The translations under genes were made by a program, and so were the position numbers. The notes under the pieces were generated by a model. The model had not been told where the DNA came from. It searched no databases and saw nothing but the letters and a program-made list of their open reading frames with translations. From Maritimibacter fusiformis (GTDB lineage: Bacteria; Pseudomonadota; Alphaproteobacteria; Rhodobacterales; Rhodobacteraceae), in the NCBI RefSeq assembly GCF_008086115.1, contig NZ_VSIY01000006.1, positions 124,001 to 188,000 of the forward strand: 64,000 nt of DNA, read 5' to 3'. Shown here piece by piece: positions 44,805-52,636 of the stretch; positions within the stretch are counted from its first letter, which is position 1; every line of letters begins with the position of its first letter.

Positions 44805-45407
44805 ATGCGCAAGCTTCTCGCCACTGTCGCCATCGCCGCCGGCCTGTCCGGCGCGCTCGTCACCACCGCTGCCGCCCAGGGCTGGGGCCCGGGCTATGCC
44901 CCCGGATACGGCGGCTATGCCCCCGGTTATGCGCCGGGCTACGGCGGCTACGGCCCCGGCTATGGCGGCTATGGTCCGTGGAACAACGGCGGTTGGGGTG
45001 GCCCCTGGAACAACAGCGGCTGGGGTGGCCCGTGGAACAACGGCGGCTGGATGCCGTGGAACAACGGTTGGGGCAACAACTGGGGCAACAACTGGGGCCC
45101 GTTCGACGGTGACGGCGACGGCTCGGGGTCGTTCAACTTCGGCTTCTCGGGCGATGCCAATGCCCGTGGCCGCGGTCAGGGCTATGGCCAGGGTTACAAC
45201 CAGGGCTATGGCGGCTACGGCCCCTACTACGGCAACCCCTACTACGGTGCGCCGGGCTATCCGATGCAGCCGGGCATGATGCCGATGCAGCCGGGCCAGA
45301 TGCCGCCGATGCAGCCGGGCCAGATGCCCGCGCCCGGCGCCCAACCCGCGCCCGGCGATACCGGCGACGCGCCGCAGACGCCGGCCCCCGAGGCCCCGAC
45401 CGAGTAA
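44805..45407 (+). CDS. Sulfur globule protein-like secreted coat protein
   Basis: A 200-aa protein with signal peptide (RKLLATVAIAAGLSGALVTTAAAQ). The mature part has GYAPGYGGYAPGYAPGYGG repeats, five WNN units (PWNNGGWGGPWNNSGWGG), an Asp/Phe segment FDGDGDGSGSFNFGFSGDANARGRG, more GYGQGYNQGYGG, and a Met/Pro/Gln tail (MQPGQMPPMQPGQMP). This order (Gly/Tyr, WNN, Asp-Phe core, Tyr/Pro) recalls proteins annotated as the sulfur globule family. AAAGGGAG precedes the ATG. The 112-base gap before it holds no gene. Confidence 0.72.
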   Translation: MRKLLATVAIAAGLSGALVTTAAAQGWGPGYAPGYGGYAPGYAPGYGGYGPGYGGYGPWNNGGWGGPWNNSGWGGPWNNGGWMPWNNGWGNNWGNNWGPFDGDGDGSGSFNFGFSGDANARGRGQGYGQGYNQGYGGYGPYYGNPYYGAPGYPMQPGMMPMQPGQMPPMQPGQMPAPGAQPAPGDTGDAPQTPAPEAPTE

Positions 45408-45486
45408 TCGGACCGGTCTTGCATGACACCGCCCGCCCCCCAGGCCCGGGGGGCGGGCACCCCCTGCCGAGATCGGAGGCCCGTCG

Positions 45487-46269
45487 ATGACCCTGAAAAC
45501 GCTGACCGCCCGCGCCATGGGCACCCTGGCCCTGACGCTTTCGCTGGCGCTGCCCCTGGCGGCCCAGACCGACGCGCCGCCGGCCTATTCGGCCACCGCG
45601 CTGCACCGTCTGCCCGATGGCACGGTGAACGCGGGCCGCGTGATCAAATCCGGCCCCGACATGCGCATGGAATACACCGAGAACGGCCGCGACATGGTCC
45701 AGATCATCCGCCGCGCCGAGGGCGTGATGTATCTGCTCGACCCGGCCGCACATAGCTTTTTCGAGATGCGCGGCGCCCCGTCCGCCGATCCCGGCGGCGT
45801 CGGCTACCTGCCGCCGTGCCAGGAGGGCGACCCGATGCTGGTCTGCACCTTCATCGGCACCGAGGTCGCCTCGGGCATCACCGCCGAGATCTGGGACATC
45901 GCCACCCCCGGCGCCGAGGGCGTGACGCGTATCTTGTGGGACGGCGCGCGCCACCGCGCGCTGCGCCAGACCTACCCGGACGGCAGCCAGATGAAGATGA
46001 CCTTCAAGGCGATGGTCGAGCTGTCTGGCCGCACCGTCGAACACTGGAGCATCGCGGCCACCAGCCCGAGCCAGCCGCCGCAAAGCGGCGAATGGTTCTA
46101 TGACCCCGAACTGCGCGTCGAGATCCGCGAGGTTCTGCCCTCGGGCGAGAGCCGCAGCCTCGAGGACATCGCGGTCGGCCCGGTCGACCCGGCGCTGTTC
46201 AACGTGCCCGAAGGCTGGACCCGGATCGAGATGCCGGCCCCGCCGATCCCGCCGGCTGGCAGCAACTGA
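45487..46269 (+). CDS. Exported DUF4412/LolA-like protein
   Basis: A 260-aa protein with signal peptide (TLALTLSLALPLAAQ). The body is a predicted all-beta fold: GRVIKSGPDMRMEYTENGRDMVQIIRRAEGVMYLLDPAAHSF, then YLPPCQEGDPMLVCTFIG with a probable disulfide, EIWDIATPGAEGVTRILWD, and WFYDPELRVEIREVLPSG. This resembles the DUF4412/LolA half-barrel group that holds hydrophobic ligands. It may carry a lipid or a reduced sulfur species; that is only a guess. It is in the same direction as its neighbours, 79 bases after the globule-like gene. Confidence 0.65.
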   Translation: MTLKTLTARAMGTLALTLSLALPLAAQTDAPPAYSATALHRLPDGTVNAGRVIKSGPDMRMEYTENGRDMVQIIRRAEGVMYLLDPAAHSFFEMRGAPSADPGGVGYLPPCQEGDPMLVCTFIGTEVASGITAEIWDIATPGAEGVTRILWDGARHRALRQTYPDGSQMKMTFKAMVELSGRTVEHWSIAATSPSQPPQSGEWFYDPELRVEIREVLPSGESRSLEDIAVGPVDPALFNVPEGWTRIEMPAPPIPPAGSN

Positions 46270-46286
46270 GCGCGGCGGGGGCGGCA

Positions 46287-46910
46287 ATGCTGACACTCTA
46301 CGCCAATTTCAAGGGCGGCACCGGCAAGAGCACGATCGTCTTCAACATGGGCGTCTGGCTGGCGGCGCGCGGCCATTCGGTGACGATCTGCGACCTCGAC
46401 CCGCAGCGCACCGTCACCGACGTGGCCGAAATCCGCGACGAGATGGGGTTTGAGCCGACGCTGGCCGTCACCCATGCGCTGCCCGACCGGGGCAAGACCA
46501 CCGGCCAATGGCTGGCCGATGTCGGCCTGTCGGACTCCGGCGCGATGCGGGCCGCGATCCGCGCGGCGGGGCGCATCGTGGTGCCAGTGACGCCGTCGCA
46601 GGCCGACATCTGGGCGACCCAGCATTTCCTTGAAATCATTGCCGAAGAACGCGCCGAGGGCGACCGGCCCGAGGTGCTGGGCTTCGTCAACCGTGCCGAC
46701 CCGCACCCGCGCTCGCGCGAGAATGCCGAGACCGTGGCGGCGCTGACCGCACTGGCCGGGATCGAGGCCTTGCAACCCAGACTGGTGCAGCGGCTGGCCT
46801 TTCGCCGGTCGTTCTCGGAAGGGCTGGCGCCGGGCGAGTTGGAGCCGGGCGGCAAGGCGGCGCGCGAGCTTGATGCGTTGGCGCGCGCGATCCATGGCCC
46901 GGCCCGATAG
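46287..46910 (+). CDS. ParA-family ATPase, orphan
   Basis: A 207-aa ParA/MinD-type ATPase. The deviant Walker A is KGGTGKST at residues 9-16 and the Walker A' region is CDLDPQRT near 40; GRIVVPVTPSQADIWATQ is the Walker B/switch region. It has no N-terminal HTH and no MinD C-terminal amphipathic helix. No parB or centromere is adjacent, so it is not a plasmid or chromosome partition gene; it resembles orphan ParAs that position cargo such as carboxysomes or chemoreceptor clusters. It begins 17 bases after the DUF4412 gene. Confidence 0.85.
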   Translation: MLTLYANFKGGTGKSTIVFNMGVWLAARGHSVTICDLDPQRTVTDVAEIRDEMGFEPTLAVTHALPDRGKTTGQWLADVGLSDSGAMRAAIRAAGRIVVPVTPSQADIWATQHFLEIIAEERAEGDRPEVLGFVNRADPHPRSRENAETVAALTALAGIEALQPRLVQRLAFRRSFSEGLAPGELEPGGKAARELDALARAIHGPAR

Positions 46911-46921
46911 GAGCGACCCCG

Positions 46922-47482
46922 ATGCTGATGCCGATCCTTCGCCTAGTCCTGATCTACCTGGTGCTGACGCTCGCCGTGGTCGGGGTGTTCAAGCGCGACA
47001 ACCTGATGCGGCTTGTCGCGGGCGACCTGCCCGCCGCCGAGACGCCCGCGCCGATGCCGCGCCCGGCCGTCGCCGCCCCCGCCGCACCGGCGCCCAGCCC
47101 GGCGCAACCCGCCACGCCGGTGGCCGCGCCGACGCCTGCCGTCCAGCCCGCCACCCAGCCGGACACCGTGACCGAGGCCGACCTCGCCACCGCCATCAAC
47201 GCCGCGCGCGCGGCCTATTGGGCGGGCGACATCGCCGGGGCCAGGGCGCAACTGATCGCGCTGGCCGGCGCCCATCCCGACAACCCGGACCTGAAGGGCG
47301 AGCTTGGCAATCTGCACTTTTCCCAGCGCGACTATCCGGCCGCCGCGACCGCCTATCTCGAAGCCGCCAACCTGTTGATCGCACAAGATCAATTCGCCCG
47401 CGCCGGCGGTCTTCTGCCCGTCCTGCGCCAAATCGACCCCGGCAAGGCCGAGACCCTCGCCGCCCGGCTGCAAAACCGCTAA
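46922..47482 (+). CDS. Membrane-anchored TPR protein
   Basis: A 186-aa protein with one N-terminal TM helix (LRLVLIYLVLTLAVVGVF), an Ala/Pro linker of about 50 residues (about 38-90), and a C-terminal helical part with tetratricopeptide-like repeats: AAYWAGDIAGARAQLIALAGAHPDNPDLKGELGNLHFSQRDYPAAATAYLEA. It probably acts as a membrane scaffold for the neighbouring ParA or GTPase. AGGAG lies before the start, 11 bases after the ParA gene. Confidence 0.68.
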   Translation: MLMPILRLVLIYLVLTLAVVGVFKRDNLMRLVAGDLPAAETPAPMPRPAVAAPAAPAPSPAQPATPVAAPTPAVQPATQPDTVTEADLATAINAARAAYWAGDIAGARAQLIALAGAHPDNPDLKGELGNLHFSQRDYPAAATAYLEAANLLIAQDQFARAGGLLPVLRQIDPGKAETLAARLQNR

Positions 47483-47506
47483 ACGGGGGGCGAAAGGGAG
47501 CCTTAG

Positions 47507-49015
47507 ATGAACCAGTCGCTCGCCAACCGCCTGACGCGTCTCGAACGTCACCTACAGGCCGAGAACCCGGTGCTGCTGGAGGTGCTGCCGACCTATTACA
47601 AGTTCGACAAGATCCTCTACCGCATGGGCCTGATCGGGCGCGAAACCTCGCTGGCGTCGCGCATTTCGTGGTGGCCGCTGATCGCGGTGATGGGCACGTT
47701 TTCCTCGGGCAAGTCGACCTTCATCAACAGCTTCATCGGTGAAAAGATACAGGACACCGGCAACCAGGCGGTCGACGACAAGTTCACCGTGATCTGCCAG
47801 CGCACCTCGGACACCACCGCCAACCGCACCCTGCCGGGCACCGCGCTCGACGCCGACCCGCGCTTTCCGTTCTACCGGATTTCCAGCGAGATCGAGAAGG
47901 TGGCAAAGGGCGAGGGCAAGCATATCGAGAGCTATCTGCAACTACGCACCACCCAGCAGCCGACCATCGCCAACAAGATCATCATCGACAGCCCCGGCTT
48001 CGATGCCGACGACCAGCGCCGCTCGACCTTGCGCATCACCGATCACATCATCGACCTGTCCGACCTCGTGCTGGTGTTCTTCGACGCCCGCCACCCCGAA
48101 CCGGGGGCGATGCAGGACACGCTGGAGCACCTTGTCGCGCGCACCGCCAAGCGCACCGACGCGTCGAAATTCCTCTATATCCTCAACCAGATCGACACTG
48201 CCGCGATGGAAGACAACCCCGAGGACATCACCGGCGCCTGGCAACGCGCGCTGGCCCATGCCGGGCTGTCGTCGGGCCAGTTCTTCACCATCTACAACGA
48301 AGACGCGGCGGTGCCGATCGCCGATCACACCCGCCGCGCCCGGTTCCAGGCCAAGCGCGACGCCGACCTGGCCCGCATCCATGCCCGCATCGACGAGGTC
48401 GAGCTGCACCGCAACTACCGCATCGTCAGCTTCATCGAGACGGTGGCGAAAGAGATCGAGCATGACCTTCTGCCCCAGCTTCAGGCCGCGCGGCAGCGCT
48501 GGCGCCGGGGCGTGGCAATGATCGACGCGGGCGCCCTGGTGCTGGGGCTGGCGGCGACCGGCGGGCTGTTGTCGCTGTTCGGCTGGTGGCCGTCGGCGGC
48601 GGTGTTCTCGGTCGACTGGCTGGCGGCGCATCGGATCGAGGCGCTGGCGGTCGTGCTGGCCATCGGTGTGATGTTCGCGGCGGTGCATTTCTGGGCGCGC
48701 GGCATGATGGCCAAACGCATCGCGAAAAAACTGCCCGAGGATTACGGCGAAGTCGATCTTGATCTGAAATCCGCGTTTCTCAAGGGAACGCGCTGGTTTC
48801 GCAGTATTTTCCTGCGCGCGCCCGCAGGCTGGACCCGGCGCACAGAGGCCCGGCTGCGCACGCTGCGCGACACCGTCGCGGGCCATATCCAGAACCTCAA
48901 CGACCGCTATGCCGACCCCTCGGCCAAGCCCGCGCCCGAACCGGACCCGACGCCCTTGCCGGAACCGGACCCCGTGCGCGAACCGGCGGATGACAAAAGC
49001 GCGACGGACACCTGA
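47507..49015 (+). CDS. Dynamin-family GTPase with two membrane helices
   Basis: A 502-aa large GTPase. G1 is GTFSSGKST (63-71), G3 is DSPGFD (161-166), G4 is NQID (227-230). The segment before G1 (LPTYYKFDKILYRMGLIG) is reminiscent of the EHD/bacterial dynamin-like helix. Two hydrophobic helices (about 337-360 and 378-396) anchor the protein in a membrane; a Glu/Pro-rich tail ends it. Such proteins bend, fuse or cut membranes. It follows the TPR gene by 24 bases with AAAGGGAG before the ATG, and the M41-like gene follows after one base. Confidence 0.85.
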   Translation: MNQSLANRLTRLERHLQAENPVLLEVLPTYYKFDKILYRMGLIGRETSLASRISWWPLIAVMGTFSSGKSTFINSFIGEKIQDTGNQAVDDKFTVICQRTSDTTANRTLPGTALDADPRFPFYRISSEIEKVAKGEGKHIESYLQLRTTQQPTIANKIIIDSPGFDADDQRRSTLRITDHIIDLSDLVLVFFDARHPEPGAMQDTLEHLVARTAKRTDASKFLYILNQIDTAAMEDNPEDITGAWQRALAHAGLSSGQFFTIYNEDAAVPIADHTRRARFQAKRDADLARIHARIDEVELHRNYRIVSFIETVAKEIEHDLLPQLQAARQRWRRGVAMIDAGALVLGLAATGGLLSLFGWWPSAAVFSVDWLAAHRIEALAVVLAIGVMFAAVHFWARGMMAKRIAKKLPEDYGEVDLDLKSAFLKGTRWFRSIFLRAPAGWTRRTEARLRTLRDTVAGHIQNLNDRYADPSAKPAPEPDPTPLPEPDPVREPADDKSATDT

Positions 49016-49016
49016 C

Positions 49017-49580
49017 ATGCATGAAACCGACCCCTGCGCGCTGCCCGAGGGCCGCTGCGGCGACCTCGCCTTTCGGCTCGCGGTCTACGAGGCGGGCCAT
49101 GCCCTGACCGCACGCGCGCTCGGGTTTCGGGTGCTGAGCGTCAAGATGCGCCCGCGCCCGCCGGTCATGGAAAGCGACAAGGTGCTGGGCAACACCTTCC
49201 GCTCGCTGACCACGGTGCTGGAAAACCGCTGCATCGAGCTGTTCGGCGGCCAGATCGCCGAGGATCACGCGTGTGCCACCGCGTCGTGCTGCACCGGCGA
49301 CGTGGCGCGGATCGACGAATTGTGCCGGCTGATCTCGGGCCTCGACGGGCGGCGCGAACCGGAGGATATCTGGTTCGAGCTTGAGGACGTGGCGCTGGAG
49401 ATCTTCCGCGCGCCGAAGATGCGCGACGCCATCGTGCCGCTGGCCGAGTTTCTGTTCGCCGAAGTCGCGCGGGGCGAGACCATCGTGCCCGGCGCGCGCG
49501 TCGAGGCCTGGATGGACGACCTCATCGGCCCGCGCCCGAAACGCGGCGGGTTGCTCCGGCGGCTGACCACGCGCGCCTAG
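49017..49580 (+). CDS. FtsH/M41-peptidase-like protein lacking the first zinc histidine
   Basis: A 187-aa protein without the AAA+ domain. The zinc motif HEAGHA of M41 proteases appears as YEAGHAL (residues 24-30), so the first His is Tyr while Glu25 and His28 remain. The following GGQIAEDHACATASCCTGDVARIDEL matches the FtsH segment GGxxAEE...TGAxxD, and Asp95 would be the third ligand. It is probably a non-catalytic relative, or uses another ligand. The stop codon shares four bases (CTAG) with the stop of the convergent manC gene. Confidence 0.68.
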   Translation: MHETDPCALPEGRCGDLAFRLAVYEAGHALTARALGFRVLSVKMRPRPPVMESDKVLGNTFRSLTTVLENRCIELFGGQIAEDHACATASCCTGDVARIDELCRLISGLDGRREPEDIWFELEDVALEIFRAPKMRDAIVPLAEFLFAEVARGETIVPGARVEAWMDDLIGPRPKRGGLLRRLTTRA

Positions 49581-51022
49581 CCCTTGGCCCCCTGGCCGCG
49601 CGCATAGACATCCTCGTAACGCACGATGTCGTCTTCGCCGAGGTAGCTGCCGGTTTGCACCTCGATCAGCACCATCGGCACCTTGCCGGGGTTCTCCATC
49701 CGGTGGCGCGCGCCCAGCGGGATATAGACGCTCTCGTTCTCGGCCACCAGCTTGACCTCGTCGTCCACCGTCACCTTGGCGGTGCCCGAGACCACGATCC
49801 AGTGTTCCGAGCGGTGGACATGGCTTTGCAGGCTCAGGGTCGCGCCGGGGTGGACGTGGATGCGCTTGACCTGGAATCGCTCGCCGATCACGAGGCTCTC
49901 GAACCAGCCCCAGGGGCGGTGGTCGACCGGAAAGGTGGTGGCCTGCGCCACGTTGCGGCCCTTGAGGACCGACACCGCCTGTTTCACGTCCTGTGCGCGC
50001 GACATGTCGGCGACCAGCACCGCGTCGTTCATCGCGATGGCCATGATGTTGTTCAGCCCGATGCCCACCACCTCGAGCCGGTCGCTTTCCGACCGGATCA
50101 GCGCGTTGTCGCAGTCGATCGCGGTGGCGTTGCCCGACAGGCTGACGCCGCGCGCATCCGGCCCGGCCTCACGCCAGACCGCGTCCCAGCCGCCAAGGTC
50201 CGACCAGCCGCCGGAAAACGGCACCACGGCCAGGTTGCCCGCGCGTTCCATCACCGCATAGTCGACCGAGATGTTCTCGGCGTCCGCCCACGGTTCGGCG
50301 GCGAGGCGCAGAAAGCCGAGGTCGGGCTCGGCCGCCTCGACGGCGGCACTGACCGGCGCGATCAGGTCCGGCGCATGGGTCTGGAAGGCCGCGATGATGT
50401 CGGCGGCCTTCACGAGGAAAATGCCGGCGTTCCACAGGTAGGTGCCGGCGGCGAGCATCTCGGCGGCGCGCGCGGCATCCGGTTTCTCGACGAAGCGCGA
50501 CAGTGCGACCGGCGCGCCGTTGCCGTCCGGCCTTTCGGCAAGCTCGAGGTAGCCATAGGCGGTCTCGGGATGGGTGGGCGCGATGCCGAAGGTCACGAGC
50601 TTGCCATCGGCCACCGCCGACAAGCCCTGCGCGATGGCCGCGTGGAACGCGCCCAGGTCGGTGACGACATGGTCGGAGGGCGCCACCAGCATCACCGCTT
50701 CGGGGTCGGTGCGCGCGACATGCAGCGCCGCGGCCAGCACGGCGGGGCCGGTGTTTCGCCCCTCGGGTTCGATGAGGATGGCGCCGGAGTCGATGCCCAC
50801 GCCCGCCAGTTGTTCGGTGACGATAAAGCGGAAATCCGAGTTGGTCAGCACCACGGGCGGTGCGAAATCCAGCCCGCCAACCTTGCCCGACAGGCGCAGC
50901 GCCGAGGCCTGGAACAGGGTCCGCTCGCCCATCAGCGGCACGAACTGCTTGGGGTAGGATTGCCGCGACAACGGCCAAAGCCGCGTGCCCGATCCGCCGC
51001 AGAGGATGACTGGAATGATCAT
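49577..51022 (-). CDS. Mannose-1-phosphate guanylyltransferase / mannose-6-phosphate isomerase
   Basis: A 481-aa bifunctional type II enzyme (AlgA/ManC/XanB) that makes GDP-mannose for polysaccharides. The N-terminus IIPVILCGGSGTRLWPLSRQSYPKQF is the nucleotidyltransferase site. The C-terminal cupin with RPWGWFESLVIGERFQVKRIHVHPGATLSLQSH carries the isomerase metal ligands. The ATG at 51022 is the family start; the frame can be extended upstream but without family sequence. It is divergent from the phosphomannomutase gene, with 168 bases between them, so the pair supplies GDP-mannose together. Confidence 0.94.
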   Translation of the reverse strand: MIIPVILCGGSGTRLWPLSRQSYPKQFVPLMGERTLFQASALRLSGKVGGLDFAPPVVLTNSDFRFIVTEQLAGVGIDSGAILIEPEGRNTGPAVLAAALHVARTDPEAVMLVAPSDHVVTDLGAFHAAIAQGLSAVADGKLVTFGIAPTHPETAYGYLELAERPDGNGAPVALSRFVEKPDAARAAEMLAAGTYLWNAGIFLVKAADIIAAFQTHAPDLIAPVSAAVEAAEPDLGFLRLAAEPWADAENISVDYAVMERAGNLAVVPFSGGWSDLGGWDAVWREAGPDARGVSLSGNATAIDCDNALIRSESDRLEVVGIGLNNIMAIAMNDAVLVADMSRAQDVKQAVSVLKGRNVAQATTFPVDHRPWGWFESLVIGERFQVKRIHVHPGATLSLQSHVHRSEHWIVVSGTAKVTVDDEVKLVAENESVYIPLGARHRMENPGKVPMVLIEVQTGSYLGEDDIVRYEDVYARGQGAKG

Positions 51023-51190
51023 TGGTTTCCTGCCTGAATTGATGCTTTTCGGCATCTTCTTTGCAACGCAAGCCAAGCACAACCCTGAATGGCAGCAGCG
51101 GGCGCCTGCGGGCATCCCGCATCGGCATTGCGGTTGAGCCGCCCCCGCGATTGGCATAATCAACCGCAAAGAACATCAGCGGAGGCGGCC

Positions 51191-52600
51191 ATGTCCCTGT
51201 CTTTCGGAACCAGCGGCCTGCGCGGGCTCGTGACCGAGCTGGATGCGGCGACGGTCGCGGCTTACACCCGGGCCTTTCTGGCCGCCTGTCCGCCGGAAGG
51301 GCCGCTCTTCGTCGGGCGCGATCTGCGCCCGTCCTCGCCGGACATCGCCGCCGCCGTGATCGCCGCCGCCCAGGGTGCGGGTGTCGATACGGTGGATTGC
51401 GGCGCGCTTGCGACCCCGGCGCTGGCGCTTGCGGCGATGGCGGCGGGATCGTCCGCGGTGATGGTCACCGGCAGCCACATTCCCGCAGACCGCAACGGGT
51501 TGAAGTTCTACCGCGCGACCGGCGAGATCACCAAGCAAGACGAGGCCGCGATCACGGCAGCCTACCGCGCCGGGGCGGCGCCAGAGGGCCGGGCCGGGAC
51601 AGGAACGACCAGCGCCAGCGCGCGGTCGGGCTATGTCGCCCGCTACGCGGCTGCCTTCGGGCCGGATGCGCTGGCCGGGCTGCGGATCGGGGTCTACCAG
51701 CATTCCTCGGCGGCGCGCGACGTGCTGGTGGAGGTGCTGGCCGCACTTGGCGCCGCGCCGGTGCCGCTGGCGCGCTCCGACACCTTCATCCCGGTCGATA
51801 CCGAGGCGGTCGACCCGGAAACCCGCACGATGCTGGCCGAATGGTGCACGGGGCAGGGGCTTGATGCAGTGGCCTCGACCGATGGCGATGGCGACCGGCC
51901 GATGCTGACGGACGGGACCGGCGCGGTCATTCCCGGCGACGTGCTGGGCGTGCTGACCGCGCAGGCGCTGGGGGCGCAAAGGGTGGTGACTCCGGTGTCG
52001 TCCAACTCGATGGTGACGGGGCTGTTCGACACCACGCTGACGCGCATCGGCTCGCCCTATGTGGTGGCGGCGATGGAGACGGTGCTGGACAGTGACCCGG
52101 CGGCGAAGGTGGTCGGGTTCGAAGCCAACGGCGGCTTTCTGCTCGGGTTCGCGGCCAGTGCGGCGGCGGGGACGCTCCCGCCCCTGATGACCCGCGATGC
52201 ACTCCTGCCCATCCTTGCGCCACTCGCCGCCGCGCGCGCCGCCGGAGGCACCCTTGCCGGGTTGATTGCCGACCTGCCGCCGCGCTTCACCGCCGCCAAC
52301 CGGGTGCAACGGATCGACCCCGCCAGGGCGCGCAGTCTGCTCGCGGACCTGTCAGGCGATGCCGCCGCGCGCGCCGCCTTCTTCGAGCCGACCGGAGAGA
52401 TTGCCGGCATCGACCAGACCGACGGGTTGCGCGTGACCTTCGACAGTGGCGAGGTCGTCCACCTGCGCCCCTCCGGCAACGCGCCCGAGTTCCGCGTCTA
52501 TGCCGAGGCAGACAGCCGGGCGGGCGCCGAGGCGCTGGTGGCGGGCTATTTCGACAGGCTTGCGGCGGTCCTTGCCGCACCCCGCCAACACCCGGAATGA
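51191..52600 (+). CDS. Phosphomannomutase
   Basis: A 469-aa alpha-phosphohexomutase that interconverts mannose-6-phosphate and mannose-1-phosphate. The phosphoserine is Ser95 in VTGSHIPADRNG; here the usual Ser-His-Asn-Pro is changed to Ser-His-Ile-Pro, as in a known subset. The metal loop DGDGDRP is near 229-235 and the sugar-ring loop FEANGGFLL near 316. The final domain has RPSGNAPEFRVYAEA. GGAGGCGGCC stands before the ATG. It is divergent from the GDP-mannose gene, suggesting joint use for exopolysaccharide. Confidence 0.9.
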   Translation: MSLSFGTSGLRGLVTELDAATVAAYTRAFLAACPPEGPLFVGRDLRPSSPDIAAAVIAAAQGAGVDTVDCGALATPALALAAMAAGSSAVMVTGSHIPADRNGLKFYRATGEITKQDEAAITAAYRAGAAPEGRAGTGTTSASARSGYVARYAAAFGPDALAGLRIGVYQHSSAARDVLVEVLAALGAAPVPLARSDTFIPVDTEAVDPETRTMLAEWCTGQGLDAVASTDGDGDRPMLTDGTGAVIPGDVLGVLTAQALGAQRVVTPVSSNSMVTGLFDTTLTRIGSPYVVAAMETVLDSDPAAKVVGFEANGGFLLGFAASAAAGTLPPLMTRDALLPILAPLAAARAAGGTLAGLIADLPPRFTAANRVQRIDPARARSLLADLSGDAAARAAFFEPTGEIAGIDQTDGLRVTFDSGEVVHLRPSGNAPEFRVYAEADSRAGAEALVAGYFDRLAAVLAAPRQHPE

Positions 52601-52636
52601 TCGCTGCATCTCCCACCCGGCCTTGAAGGAGTCTCG

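Noticed and set aside
44047-45279. A 410-codon Arg/Ala-rich frame over the low-complexity coat genes
   Set aside because: It crosses the ends of two genes that have signal peptides and ribosome-binding sites. Repeats in Gly/Pro codons leave all frames open.
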